From Pomphorhynchus laevis (Eukaryota > Acanthocephala > Palaeacanthocephala > Echinorhynchida > Pomphorhynchidae): DNA of 64,000 nt. The translations under genes were made by a program, and so were the position numbers. The stretch is from positions 51,053-115,052 of the forward strand of contig WNNJ02001060.1 in the NCBI GenBank assembly GCA_012934845.2. The letters run 5' to 3'. The notes beneath the pieces are model-generated. The model did not search any database, was not told where the DNA came from, and saw nothing but the letters and a program-made list of their open reading frames with translations. Positions 11,588-22,814 of the stretch are shown here, one piece after another (the stretch's first letter is position 1; each line of letters starts with the position of its first letter).

Positions 11588-12634
11588 TCAACAGTCAACG
11601 AATGTGACTTTCTTAACAGCAGCCCGGCTCGTCGATCGAGCGCCTCTTATACAATTCGAGGCAGCTTTGCATAAAACAAAACCAATTTTTCTTTTTAGCT
11701 TACATATGCAATCAGCATAAGGAGTTTGCGTCTTCACGGATTTTAACTTGGCCAGTGTGCGTAAGAAAGGCATCGCAGCGGGACCTATACCACCAGATGA
11801 CGTGAAAATGACTGGAATGAAAACGGCACGCTCTACGTCCATTATCCGCTCCTCGTATTTTGAACGTTTGCGTTGCTCATGGTAATCGAAAGCACTTGAA
11901 GGTTCACTCTGACACGATATGGCATGCTGATTAAAAATACAAACGTCAATAAACGTTCGCTCATATCGTGACCCAGCGAGACTGCAGCAGCTGACATCTA
12001 ATCGAGCTTCATTCTCTTTGCATGTAGTGGCTCTTTGAAACAATATAGAGGAATCTATTGGCTGTAATTTGGGTTCGATTTCAACACTAGAGCACACGGT
12101 TGATAGCTCATGTCCAAGAAGATCTCTCACTGCATTATGTCTTAATATCGGAAGTCCACCACGCTTGCATGATAGCAGGTGAGACAGCTTATCCAATCCA
12201 CCGCAAACACAAGAACATTGTGGGACATTTAGCGGATCAACACCGTAACTAACCGCTATGGAATCTATAAATTCATGTGGAGTAAGAAGTTCACATTCTG
12301 AAGCAATAGGTAAAGCACTAAGCCATGTTGATGATCCGCCTATTTTGGAAAATTTTAGGGATTGACGAATATGTGTCGGAAGTGCATTTGAAACAGCTTC
12401 TAAACGTGAAGCAAATAATTTGATTCGATTTTTGGAAAGTTCGGCAACGACATTTTGTTGAGCATGCCTTAGGTCTTGACACACCAATCCTGATAGATAA
12501 GTGTCGCATACTTTGTTTGAGTTTTCAAACTTGATAAGGGCAACATGTCCAGGATCCGAAATTCCAAGACCTCCTAACTCGATCGGTGAATACACTACAG
12601 TAAACATATCGTCCTCTATATCTTGCCCCAACAT
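11588..12634 (-). CDS. R2-like element protein, C-terminal endonuclease part
   Basis: 348 residues, continuing the protein above after the frame shift; the ATG at 12634 is probably internal to the original frame. Residues 140-156 read CSCVCGGLDKLSHLLSC, a C-C-H-C knuckle. Downstream RLDVSC (about 211), RTFIDVCIFN (about 226) and KRSKYEER (about 257) are placed like the acidic and Lys residues of a PD-(D/E)XK nuclease, the restriction-like endonuclease of R2-type elements. After that comes FIPVIFTSSGGIGPAAMPFL, a block also found decayed at 48.9 and 58.8 kb. The nuclease would nick the insertion target. Exact catalytic residues are inferred. Confidence 0.8.
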   Translation of the reverse strand: MLGQDIEDDMFTVVYSPIELGGLGISDPGHVALIKFENSNKVCDTYLSGLVCQDLRHAQQNVVAELSKNRIKLFASRLEAVSNALPTHIRQSLKFSKIGGSSTWLSALPIASECELLTPHEFIDSIAVSYGVDPLNVPQCSCVCGGLDKLSHLLSCKRGGLPILRHNAVRDLLGHELSTVCSSVEIEPKLQPIDSSILFQRATTCKENEARLDVSCCSLAGSRYERTFIDVCIFNQHAISCQSEPSSAFDYHEQRKRSKYEERIMDVERAVFIPVIFTSSGGIGPAAMPFLRTLAKLKSVKTQTPYADCICKLKRKIGFVLCKAASNCIRGARSTSRAAVKKVTFVDC

Positions 12635-12704
12635 TTTAGCAAGCAGACTATTACGTATTGCATGCGTTAAGGGGATGAGCGAATGAAGACGACAGGGAGT
12701 AGTC

Positions 12705-14555
12705 CTAAAGTAAATGAGTCAATTTCCATTGCAAGGAATGTGTTAAGCCAGCATACGCTATATGAGGATCGATATTCGCAACCGTTTGAAGGCGATCCAC
12801 AAGTGTTGTCCAAGCACATAATTTTTGATCAACCTGCTCATTCAAAAAAGACTTAGAGCCAATAGGAGACCCCAAGACCTCTATGCCATCGGTAGTGCAT
12901 TTTATTCCATTAAAATCGAGATTTTCAATGTCTGAAAAATTGTGCAATAATAACTTTGTCTTGCTGGGATTTACATAATATCCATATAACGGACCCATTT
13001 CCATCAGCAACTTCCAAATTTGCTCTAGATCATTTGGACTACCAACAAAATTAGCGTCATCTGCATACCAACGTTGAACGATGTCTGGGAAACGATGACC
13101 AATTATATTTATTAAAGGGATAGCTGCCATAGCAAATGCGGCCATCGATAATGGATCGCCTTGTGTCACACCTTCGGAAGAATAAATGGATTCTCCACCT
13201 AAGATAAGTTCAGTTTTTGCAGAATACATGTTTTCAATTATCTGTGAGAGAGCAGGGTACGTGAATTGAATGTTTTTGATCATTACAGCGCGATTAACAG
13301 AATTGAAAGCATTCGCCGCATCTACTGCTAGCAATCCATTTCCGGAACTAGCGCTGAAAGATTTTCGAAGAGAATGAACAGCGAATTCTAAACCACAACG
13401 TTGCGAAGCACACAATTGAACGATACCTGCTGCATCTTGTATGTCTTCCTTAATGGTAGCAAAAATTGATCTACAGATAATTCTCCGTGCCACATCACCA
13501 ATTCCAATCGGTCTCAAACCACCCGACTTTTTCGATAATGCAACTAGTCTACTTGCGCGAAACGCATCAAGAGATTCTGGCCGCCATTTTTGTGTGGCCA
13601 AGGAAATGGCAAAATCAGCAACGACACTAGCAAGCCGAGTCGAATGTTCAGAGAAACACGTCAGCATTCGTCGCCAAGAAAGGACATCTAATCCCGAAGG
13701 TCCAGCACCACCGCTCGTCTTCTTTGCAGTACGAATAATGACATATTTATCCAATGAAAGATAAAGGGATGGATGATGATCCTTCGCATTTACTGTCTTT
13801 TTTCGCATGATTGTTTGATCATTAATTGGACAGCCTTTTGGATGCAGTGATTGAAGAATCGAACTAACAGTATTCCCATTCACAGTTGAAGATGGGGATA
13901 GTATCCCAGTACTGGATTGTTGATCGAGTATAGATGAGGCGGCGCCAACTCTACCCAATGCCATCAACTTTCGATACTTACAAACCCATTCAAAATTAGT
14001 CTTTTCGTGTGAATTAATGTATGATGATGCACGATCTTGTAGAATACGTGCCTCGTTGTAGAGCTCGAAAATTTGATTATCATTCCATTGTCTCACTCGT
14101 TGTTCGAGCAGCTTGCGAATTATTGATACCTTCAAAGATTTCGGCCGTTGAAAAACACACCTAGAAAAAATGACTGCCTTTTTAAGCGCGTTGGTTTCAT
14201 TTTTATTGTAAACAGCATTCTCGTATAAATCTGCAAGTATATCAATGGCCGTACCGCTAACTCCACATTTAGGTAATATTAACGATTGAGGTCTCCATTG
14301 AATAACTTTTAGATAGAAGTCGCGTATAGACACTTGTTGTGTTGGCACACAATCGTCCACGATGAACGAAGGAAGGGCATGGTCGTGCGGTAATGCATCA
14401 GCTGGATTAATTAATGGAGATCTGTTCACACATTTTGTAGCACGGCAATTGTAACAAGTGCGATTATTTTTTACGCATGAACAAGATTTACATTTGGCGG
14501 CGTGACCATTACAAGTACAACAAAATATTTGGTCGGAAGGTTTATCACGCACCAT
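12705..14555 (-). CDS. R2-like element protein, N-terminal and RT part
   Basis: 616 residues from ATG 14555. Residues 10-45 form a dense cysteine cluster (FCCTCNGHAAKCKSC, then NNRTCYNCRATKC), probably a zinc-binding or nucleic-acid-binding module. RT motifs follow: GPSGLDVLSWRRML (about 285), RPIGIGDVARRI, LLAVDAANAFNSVNR (motif A, about 420), GVTQGDPLSMAAF (motif B), and WYADDANFVGS with Y at about 497 (motif C intact). The frame ends at KLTHLL; shifting by one base just before that stop gives TPCRLHSLIPLTHAIR, which leads straight into the ORF at 12634. The RT would copy the element RNA at a nicked target. Apart from the shift the RT looks undamaged, so this copy is young relative to its neighbours. 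Confidence 0.88.
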   Translation of the reverse strand: MVRDKPSDQIFCCTCNGHAAKCKSCSCVKNNRTCYNCRATKCVNRSPLINPADALPHDHALPSFIVDDCVPTQQVSIRDFYLKVIQWRPQSLILPKCGVSGTAIDILADLYENAVYNKNETNALKKAVIFSRCVFQRPKSLKVSIIRKLLEQRVRQWNDNQIFELYNEARILQDRASSYINSHEKTNFEWVCKYRKLMALGRVGAASSILDQQSSTGILSPSSTVNGNTVSSILQSLHPKGCPINDQTIMRKKTVNAKDHHPSLYLSLDKYVIIRTAKKTSGGAGPSGLDVLSWRRMLTCFSEHSTRLASVVADFAISLATQKWRPESLDAFRASRLVALSKKSGGLRPIGIGDVARRIICRSIFATIKEDIQDAAGIVQLCASQRCGLEFAVHSLRKSFSASSGNGLLAVDAANAFNSVNRAVMIKNIQFTYPALSQIIENMYSAKTELILGGESIYSSEGVTQGDPLSMAAFAMAAIPLINIIGHRFPDIVQRWYADDANFVGSPNDLEQIWKLLMEMGPLYGYYVNPSKTKLLLHNFSDIENLDFNGIKCTTDGIEVLGSPIGSKSFLNEQVDQKLCAWTTLVDRLQTVANIDPHIAYAGLTHSLQWKLTHLL

Positions 14556-14779
14556 TATGGCACAGAAAATAACGCTGTAGGTTGACGGTGTACCCCGGGA
14601 CGGTCCCTGGACGTACGACTTCGTTGATTTTATTTGTTGTATATTTGTTTATTTGTTTATTCGTCGGTCAGAAAGTTCGTCGGTTGTAAGTAGTTTATTG
14701 AGCAGCTGTAAGATGTTGTAATTGTGTATATTAATCTTGTAATTTGTGTATAGAACTTTAATAACCAATACTTTTTTCA

Positions 14780-14892
14780 ATAAAAACGTGACAAATAATA
14801 ATACAATAATTTATTTAACGTGGCAAATGCGTGCAAAATGCACGCTTACATGACCACTAACAAACAAAATACAAGACTTTCAGGTAAGTGAT
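14780..14892 (-). mobile_element. 3' end of a CR1-like LINE (family B)
   Basis: On the minus strand the sequence has the family B end: a small hairpin around gcgtgcattttgcacgc, then tttgccacgttaaataaatt and an att-rich tail. The same end terminates the LINE at 20455 and the fragment ending near 19165. Only about 110 bp is kept, so this is a severely 5'-truncated insertion. Confidence 0.75.
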
Positions 14893-14963
14893 GTTTCAGT
14901 TAACATAAATTCTGACTAAGGGAACTTCCCCCGTTACAAAAACAAAACAATTTGGCGATTATT

Positions 14964-15988
14964 ATGGCCACCAAGCCCACCGAAAGGCATTACTTATTCA
15001 ATGTTTTTCTACGAAAGTTTGTACAAGACTACCCTGGCAGGGTAGTCTTCAATAATATCAAGATATTACCAAATTCACTAAAAATTTCGTTCGCTACCCA
15101 CGACCTGATGGTAGCTTATAAATCTTACTTCGATAAACATCTGTCCCAATTGGGAAAATTGGAGCTAAAGCCTATCCAGGCTACATTAAAAGTCACTAAT
15201 TTTCCTCAGTTTTTGGATGCTAATGACACTGAGATTCTCAAAAAACAATACAAACTCGGTTCAATTCGGACTTTAAATTATAAAATCCGGGAAAGCCCTC
15301 CCAGTGGCGTTCGTCACCTGCGATGTTGATAACGCACATACTTTGTGCACAAATTCAGTTAATCCCTTTATAGGGTATAATCTAAAGTTCTCGATCATAA
15401 AAACAAACAACTTGACGTTTCCTCATTGTAATCATTGTCATAAGTGGGGGGCATTGGGCCTCCACTTGTAAAGAATTAAAAATATGCGGCGTCTGCACGA
15501 ACGCTCTATGCCCCTCCATGTCGAGTGGTGACAGATGCGATGCCAATCTGGTCTGTTGTAACTGTGGCGGAGATCACCCGGCGTGGTCTCGCCGTGGCCG
15601 ATCCTTTAAAGAATATCGAAATAAGTATATGCCAGTTGCTTCTTATCCTAACAAAAGCTATGCCAAAGTCACGGCTGATGGTTCCTCAGATACATTGTCC
15701 AACAAAGATTTATTATACTTATTGGATAACACAAAAAGACGATTTTAGCACAACTCCAGCAAATGCTGCCCCCTTCTAGGGGCCTTCCTTTTGTCGCCGT
15801 CAGTACCGTCTGAAGTGGCTATTCCTAAATCAAAGAAGAGAAGCGCGTCCGCCCGGACCGTCCCCCCAATAAAAATGGGAAAGCTCTTGAATTTGGCCTT
15901 GGGAAATGAAGATATTGCCCAGGGAGTACCGACCCTCGATGGAGCTAGAGGTTGGAAGGGCAACATTCCCACCCTTGGCTCTGTCTAG
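14964..15988 (+). pseudogene. J-family ORF1 (zinc-knuckle protein)
   Basis: Starts MATKPTERHYLFNVFLRK. The N-terminal part (to 15329) has LEFT-type alternating structure with LKPIQATLKVTNFPQF. After a frame change, FIGYNLKFSII leads to three knuckles: CNHCHKW near 15435, a second around 15490-15520, and CCNCGGDHPAW near 15560. A Lys/Ser-rich tail ends at 15988. In the copy at 26.1-25.5 kb the same knuckles read CNLCHRLGHWASMC and CVNCNGPHPSW. About three frame breaks. The role is presumably chaperone and RNA binding in the retrotransposition particle. Confidence 0.75.
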
Positions 15989-16020
15989 GTTGGCTGCTCA
16001 CGTCCAACTAATCGGTTACA

Positions 16021-18441
16021 ATGGTGTGTAAGCCCGAGCCTTTTTTACTGAATATTCTTCAGTGGAATTCGGGAGGTGCTTCTGCCCTTAGGCTTTTATC
16101 TGGTAGGGGCGCAGATGTTATAGTCCTTCAGGAGACGCGGTCTATCCGTATCCCCCAGGACATTACTCGATTTATCCCTAAGCACATTTATTCCCACTAT
16201 ACTCCGTACATAACCCCGCCTCACTCCTCCTCATCTCAAGGACTCTTGACCTTAGTAAAATGCTCTTTAAGGTCTTCCCTCATTTTAAACTATTCTTGTC
16301 CAGCCCTGTCTTGTTTAGTAGTTTCACTCGTTAATCACGAAAGAACGGTAAACGCCTCAGTCTAGCCAACGTCTACATTCGTCCAGGAGAGATTCACAAG
16401 AACCGTAATCTCCTGGATTGGATTATTGACGGCGGATACGACATGGTACTAGGTGACTTCAACGACAGTACTGATCGTTGGATTAATGCAGCACTCCACA
16501 GAGCCAGGAACGGTTATCTTATTCATAAACCTCCGTCCCCCACCTTTCATTGCACGTCAACGAATTTACTCTTCGACTTACTATTGTTCCACGAGAAGTG
16601 GTTGCTTAAACCCTTCTGCACGGAGCAATCGCGGCAGCATCTGTCCACCTCTCATGATCTAATACGTTGGCGGATAGAGGAGGATTCGCTGCTTCGTAGA
16701 AGATTCCACTTTGACCCTATCAGAGTGGCCTTCTTCCGGGCAGCTATCCAACGCTTCCCTCGAATTGGTAATGAGAGTTTAACCGAATTTAATTCCCATC
16801 TCTCTTCGCAAGCCACCGCGTTTCTCTCGACCACCTATAAAGGTCACATTTTCAGTCCCACTCCGACAAAACTCAAGGTCCTAGCTAGACTACTGCACAT
16901 CCGTGGTCTCTCTTCTTCCGCCAAAAAGACGCTCTCGACTGAATACTGGCGTACCATATTACTGGTTCCAGCTGAGTAAGGATAGGGCGAGTATCGCTCG
17001 CCTTAACCCTTATCTTTCTTCCTTTTGGAAGATATTCAAGAAGGAGAAGTTTGTTTGCTGGAGGGTTTGAAGGAATCACTCACCCTACACAATTTTGGAG
17101 CCACACAATCACCGCAACCAATCCCGCTTGGGGAGACTTCAGGAGTAGAAACTTATCTGTACCAGATATTCTCAATGCCTGGGGGCCTCTTCCGGGCACC
17201 TTCAAAACCGTCGCTCCTCCTTCTTCTCGGGTCTGTCAGCTTTTGACAGCTGATCAAAAAGAGAGGTGGCCATCACAATGCTTTTAGCCACCCCATCCGA
17301 TGTGGCCGGCATCAACATTAGTAGGCGTATATTTTTACCTAAAAAGTATCTGGTCTCTTGTCCGAAAGACCTGCGGCCCATCTCGATTCAAAATTCCCTC
17401 GTCTCGATCTACGAAAAAGCGCTTGCGCGTAGAATCCGCGATCATTTGAGTAGGCGAAAATTAATCCCACCTGATTTCCATGGGTTCGTCAAAGGTCGCT
17501 CGGTCCATTCAGCAGTTGGTGAAGTGCATCAGTTCTGACGGGAGAATAGCCATCAACTCGCTGTGGCTGTTTTCCTTGACTTTTCGGCTGCATTTGACCG
17601 CATCTCCATACCTTTTGTTATCTCCTCTCTTAGGTCCCTCGGGTTGCCTGCGAGAATTGTTAACAGGGTGGAGATATTGTTGTACACCAAGCGGTTCTAC
17701 TATGAATACGACCATGATGCGCGTCAGTTCTATCCTATTACGGGTGTACCTCAAAGTTCCTCTCTCCTAACTTGTATCTTGCTGCCTCTGTAAATCTTTT
17801 CAAAATATTTAAACGCGATCAACGTATAGTGGTGTACGCTGATGACACCACAGCCCTGTTCTCTGGACGCAGGTGTAAGGACGTAGTCTCTGCCATCAGC
17901 CGATTCTTTTTAAGATTAAAAGACCAGTTACCCAGGTCCAATCTTGTTTTGAATTCCGCCAAATCGCAGTTAGTTGTCTTCCATGGTTCCCCTGCGACAA
18001 AGCAAAAGCTGAAGGGATTAGCACTCTCTGCACTCCTCCATATTTGCCTCTGAATCACTCCCTACCTTCATAAGTCGAGTAAAATACCTGGGGTTCACCG
18101 TTTTGGTGAACTGGTCGGCGAAAGCTGACCTGGATAGACTAAAAAGTATCCTGAAGAGAGCTGGTTGGGCTCTGAAACGGGCCCAGCATCTGTCGTTGAA
18201 TGGGAAAACCGTGGTGCGCCTCTGGGGCACTCGGGCTATCTCGGGATTAGTCTTCTTCTCTAGAGGACGTCCCTCAGAGCAAAGACTAAGGTTTCTGAAG
18301 CTCCTCGTCTCTCGCTTACCCAACATCGTCCGCGCCGATTGGATTCTTCGGGGGGGGGGTGAAAGACCCCGGGTGGTTCAATCGGAAAGCGGCGTGCTGG
18401 ATTGGTTGGGGGCTCAGATCCCCATGGATTTGAGGCCATGA
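16021..18441 (+). pseudogene. J-family ORF2: AP endonuclease and RT
   Basis: Begins MVCKPEPFLLNILQWNSGG. Endonuclease motifs: VIVLQETRSI with the catalytic Glu, MVLGDFNDS (16443), and TSHDLIRW (16650), the last equivalent to the SDH box. RT motifs: DLRPISIQNSLVSIYEKAL (17370), FHGFVKGRSVHSAVGE, FLDFSAAFDRIS (17570), GVPQSS (17745, usual GVPQGS) and VVYADDTTALF (17835, catalytic box intact). The C terminus reads LVSRLPNIVRADWILRGG. At least five frame shifts separate these pieces, so the copy is dead although most catalytic residues survive. Confidence 0.85.
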
Positions 18442-18594
18442 AAGTTGGTAATGTCTGGGAAGAGGAAGAAGCTAAGATTAATTACTATGTCTGAAGATTC
18501 TCCGTGTGTACTTTTCATTTATTGATTTACTCTGACTTATTGACGGCTTGTTTATTTATTTAAGAAAATCTTTATTATTATGATATCAAAAATG

Positions 18595-18812
18595 CACACT
18601 TCATTCGGTAACAACATACGATGTAATGTGCCGAGGAAGGCACCGCATATGTGATATTGAAAATTAAGTTTTTCAATTAGAAGTTAACGGTTGATATTAT
18701 CGAAAGCTTTCGAAAAGTCGATGAAAACTGCGTATACGCGATGACTTGACGATATTATTGTAAAAATAGTATGCCGAGCTTTCGGTTAGCGCGGTGCTAA
18801 TTCGTCTTCTTC
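18595..18812 (-). pseudogene. LINE RT fragment, motif A
   Basis: On the minus strand, around 18750-18690, the frame reads VYAVFIDFSKAFDNINR, a textbook RT motif A of AP-endonuclease LINEs, followed after a stop by LNFQYHICGAFLG. It is wedged between the end of the J copy and a CR1-like fragment and does not match either in frame or detail. Too short to assign to a clade. Confidence 0.65.
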
Positions 18813-18814
18813 TA

Positions 18815-19168
18815 ATTGCTTTTCGCCTTAACTTTTCATACCCCTTCATTTCTCAACCTTCCTTTTCTTAATAATTCTTGTCCTCTTTACTGTTCCTTGC
18901 GTTCCTGTAATTCCCTTCTTTTACATGTCCCAGACTACTCTGTCTCTTTTGGCTTCCGCTCATTCCTCGGGCTGCTCCTCTCTCGTGGAATCATCTGCCT
19001 ATTCATATACGCTAATCAACCTCCCTGTTGTGCTTCAAACGCCAAATCCGATCCAATTTAAACAATTTATGTAATTTATCTACTGGACGTTGTCTGTTTT
19101 TTTTGTTGTTGGTGGTGGACTTGTAAGCATTCAATTGGCACTCATTTGCCACGTTAAATACATTATTA
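18815..19168 (+). mobile_element. 5'-truncated CR1-like LINE (family B), 3' end
   Basis: A plus-strand frame (18816-19061) ends with NQPPCCASNAKSDPI and aligns with the C terminus of the minus-strand copy at 20536 (SFLNLPFLNNSCPLYCSL against SFINHHFLDNSRPVYCSL). The 3' UTR has ggcactcatttgccacgtt and an att-rich tail at 19168. Confidence 0.8.
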
Positions 19169-19263
19169 TTAGAAGAAAAAGTTATAATTGTTCAGTCTGA
19201 TTACAACATTATATACACATTATATATTATTATTTGTGTCATTGTACATACGATCCGATTACA

Positions 19264-22200
19264 ATGGTTCGCGGTAAGCCTACAGATAGTCATCTATGCT
19301 GTACATGTAACGGTCAAGCCACCCGCTGTAAAGGATGTAGATGTGTCAGAGCAGGAACGAAGTGCTACACTTGTCGGTGACAACACTGCTTAAACCGCAC
19401 TCAAGTTCCATATACAGCAGCAAATGAAATAGTTCAAGTCGAAAGATGTATTTCATATGAGCCAATGACTATTGAATTTGTGTACAGTAAAGTGATTAAT
19501 TGGAAACCGAACCTTGTTTGGTTACCTAAGTTTATTGTCTCTGCTATTTTTATCTCAATGATCACCAGTTTGTTTAAGGATTTTAATTCAAAATCATTAA
19601 TAGCGGACGAATCGTTGAAAACAATTGAATTCTACAGAGAATTTAATCAAAAAAGATCAGTATAATTAGAAAAACTCTCGAGTGTCGCTTAAAATTATGT
19701 AAGTCCAATGATATTAGAAGTCTATACTTGAAGCCGGATTTTATACAATTACAGTCAAAAGTCTCAAATAGATGCATACAACGGAATTCGTCCAATTGGT
19801 GTCGGTCAGGTAATGATGCGAATAGTTGGCAGTCTTGATGAGAAAAATTAAACAACAACTTATTAGAGTGATAGGAAAAACACAGTTACGTGCCGGACAA
19901 AGATGTGACATTGAATACGAGGTACATTCGATCAGAAAAATTTTCAAACTGCAAAGATAACTACATTCTTGAGCTCGATGCAACAAATGCTTTTAATTGC
20001 ATTAATAGAAAGACATTCATACACAATAGGAATAATGTGCGTCCAAGTCTATCGACAATTCTTAAAAACTGTTACTCAACTCCAACAAGTCTTGCATGAG
20101 AAGATAATATTATAAAATCAGAAGAGGTATTTATACAAGGAGACCCGTTGTCGATGGCAGCATACGCAGCCGCATCAATGCCTATGCTAAATGAACTACA
20201 ATATAGATATCAAGATATAAGTCAATATTGGTATGCGGACGATGACAAATGTATTGGAAGTTATGACGGCATTGTCAAATTATGGGAGGATTTACTAAAA
20301 GTTACTTTAAAACACGGATATGCTATAAATCCATCAATATACAGTCTTACTACACCGATCGGACAACATCAAGAAGGTTAAAATTTGAAGGTTATGACAT
20401 TAAATACTGACAAATAAAATTAAGGTTCTTGGGAGCTGTATTGGACAATCCACATATATAATAATACAAATTTATTTAACGTGGCAAATGCGTGCCAGCT
20501 GCACGCTTACAAGTCAACTAACCAAAAATGAAAAATTAAGCAGATAAATTGTTTAAATGGGATATGATTTGGCGTTTGAAGCACGGCAGGGAAGTTGATT
20601 GGCGTATATGAATGGACAGATGATTCCACGATAGAGGAGCAGCCACCAGGAAAGAGCGGTGTCCAAGGGAGGTAGAGTAGTTTGGGATATGTAAAAGAAA
20701 GGAATTACAGAAAGGCAAGGAACAGTAAACAGGACGAGAATTATCAAGAAAATGATGGTTGATAAATGAGGGGGTATGAACAGTTACAAGGCGGAAAGCA
20801 ACGATAAGAAGACGAATTTGAAAACGACAATAAATGATAGGCAAATCGAGAGAAGCAAGATGGTAGGATGTATGATCAAAACGACGAAAACGGAGGAGAA
20901 TTTGAACGGCTGCGTTGACGATGCGTTGTAGGGGAAGAAGAGTGGATTTAGGTGAGTTGGAAAATAGACTAAGACAATAATCGAGTATAGAAAAAAGAAG
21001 AGAAGATATGAGAGTCATACAAGAAGGGAAATCGATCAATCTACGAACTTGACGGAGGTTGCGGAGTATCAAGGTAGATGAGCGTACTTTATCTCTAACG
21101 CAAGGTTTAAGTGAAAATAGGTAGTCGAAATGGAGGCCTATGAAAACGAGATTATCAACGATAGGAAAAATTGTAGAATTTAATGATACGGTGGAAGGTT
21201 CTAAGTCGAGGCGTCGAGGTAGGATCCACATAATTTTAGATTTATCAGGATTCAGAGAAAGGCGAAGGGAAGAAAGATGATTAGAAATTGAGACAAGACA
21301 GTCGGAAGCAGAAACACTAAGATCGTGAATACGATAAACAGGTGCATGAGCATAGATGATAATGTCATAAGTATATTGCATTATATGGAAGTAAATTGTA
21401 TGAGAAATCGAAGACAAATCACCGTGAAGAAGAGAGAAAAGCATAGGACCTAATACGGAGCCTTGTGGAACACCGGTCGGGATGGATGAAGGATGGGAGA
21501 GAAGAGTTAGAATAGACGCGAAATGTACGGTTTGATAGATATGAAGAAAACCATGATACAGTGGGTAAAGAGAAGCCATAATCATGACGAAGGCGATGGA
21601 GAAGAATCGAGTGATCGACGATGTCAAAAGCAGACGATAGATCAAGATAAACTATGACACTACATAATTTATGATCTCGTGAGATGAGTAAGTCATTATA
21701 AACTTAAAGACAGGCAATTTTAGTAGAGTGATTAGAGCGAAATGCGGCTTGGAAGGGAGGAAATACGTTGGAGGAAAATAGATATGTATTAACTTACTTG
21801 AGAACAAGACGCTCAAGGAGTTTAGAGAGGGTTGGGAGAAGTGAGATTGAACGGTACGAAGATGGTAGTGAGGAGTCGAGAGATTGCTTTTCGATGAGAG
21901 GACCAACAGTGGCGCATTTCCAGATGGAAAAGATGATCTGACAAACAAACTTAAAGAAAGACCATTGAACAATTTGACTGACGAGCATAAGCAATTTGTA
22001 AATCAAAGTACATTTGGGTCAGTTATGTCATTGTGATTAAATTGTGGACCTTTAACTTCAGTTAGAAGAAATAAGTCGAAGCAACAATTCCAAGATGCTA
22101 TATATGGAAGGTACGATTGGAAACCTCTAAAAGCATCTCCGAAAATTATTTGTGGGAAAAATTTCAGCGTTGCACATATTCTGTCTTGCTAATCCGACAG

Positions 22201-22600
22201 AATTCCTATAAATCGCCATAATGTAATACGTTATATCCTTGAAAAAAATCTGCAAGCAGTATGCAGCGATGTAATCATTGAGTATATATTAACTCCAGTG
22301 CCTGATAATTTTACATCTGACAACCCCTCGACAACATTAGAAATACAAGCACTATTAGATATTGCATGTAAAAGACTCTATGGTGCACCGATGGAGCGAA
22401 CGTTTATAGACGTTTGTGTGTTTAAGAGGTTTGTGTGTTCAATCCAATTGCTCCTTCGAATGCTTCCCGTAACGGAAACGCACATGAATATCACGGAATC
22501 GTATACTGGCAAAATATGCCGAGCGTATCTCTATAATCGAATCATCCCAGTTTATCCCATTAGTCATATCTGCAACAGGAAATACTAGTCCAACATTAAA
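19264..22600 (+). mobile_element. Decayed R2-like element, split by a LINE
   Basis: From the ATG at 19264 the frame MVRGKPTDSHLCCTCNGQA repeats the Cys-rich start of the element at 14555. Then IEFVYSKVINWKPNLVWLPK (19480), LELDATNAFNCINRKT (motif A, 19970), QGDPLSMAAYAAASMP (20138) and YWYADDDKCIGS (motif C, 20228). The match stops at about 20445 and resumes at about 22015 with the endonuclease part: INRHNVIRYILEKNLQAVCS (22205) and RTFIDVCVFKRF (22400). The gap is filled by a minus-strand CR1-like LINE. Many stops and frame changes; older than the copy at 11.5-14.6 kb. Confidence 0.82.
20455..22015 (-). mobile_element. CR1-like LINE (family B) inserted in the R2-like copy
   Basis: RT-bearing, 5'-truncated LINE. 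The main frame (21645-20536, 369 residues) has GVPQGSVLGPMLFSL (motif B), YTYDIIIYAH where YxDD is expected (first catalytic Asp lost), LNPDKSKIMW, VFIGLHFDYLFSLKPCVRDK, and a C terminus ending NQ-STSLPCFKRQIISHLN. Upstream frames (22006-21652) hold SSYRSISLLPTLSKLLERLV. The 3' UTR ends in gcacgcatttgccacgtta and an att-rich tail at 20455. Target-site duplications are not obvious. Its insertion postdates the R2-like copy it splits. Confidence 0.85.
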
Positions 22601-22814
22601 TAAAAAGCATATCGCTAAAATGTAATCACTAAAACAAAAGGCGGTAAATGCGGACAAGATTACACAATTGAAAATTGAAATTTCGATTGTATTCGCAATA
22701 ATAATAAGGATTTTCTTAAAAAGATAGTATAACATAAAATAGGCAGCTAAAAAAATAAACAGCAAAACACAAAACATGTCAGAAATCTTCTATTATACAA
22801 TCTGTTTAGTCTTC

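Larger units (their letters stand above)
11495..14640 (-). mobile_element. R2-like non-LTR element with Cys-rich N terminus and PD-(D/E)XK-like nuclease
   Basis: A single coding unit on the minus strand runs from the ATG at 14555 to a stop at 11588, interrupted by one frame shift at about 12710. Order: Cys-rich N terminus, reverse transcriptase, CCHC-like knuckle, restriction-like endonuclease domain. There is no AP endonuclease. This order is that of early-branching, site-specific non-LTR elements such as R2. The 3' end is short and finishes in a cacgttaaataagttattg-type tail (minus strand, near 11530), very like the tail of the CR1-like family at 20455-22015. A decayed second copy lies at 19264-22600. 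Confidence 0.85.
14943..18600 (+). mobile_element. J-family LINE (Jockey/R1-like), best preserved plus-strand copy
   Basis: ORF1 with CCHC knuckles and ORF2 with AP endonuclease and RT lie in order on the plus strand. A short 3' UTR ends near 18600 around tatttaagaaaatc, also found in the 3' fragment at 30030-30432. Several frame shifts and stops inactivate it. The clade is suggested by three zinc knuckles in ORF1 plus AP endonuclease; I cannot separate Jockey, R1 and I groups by eye. Confidence 0.85.
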
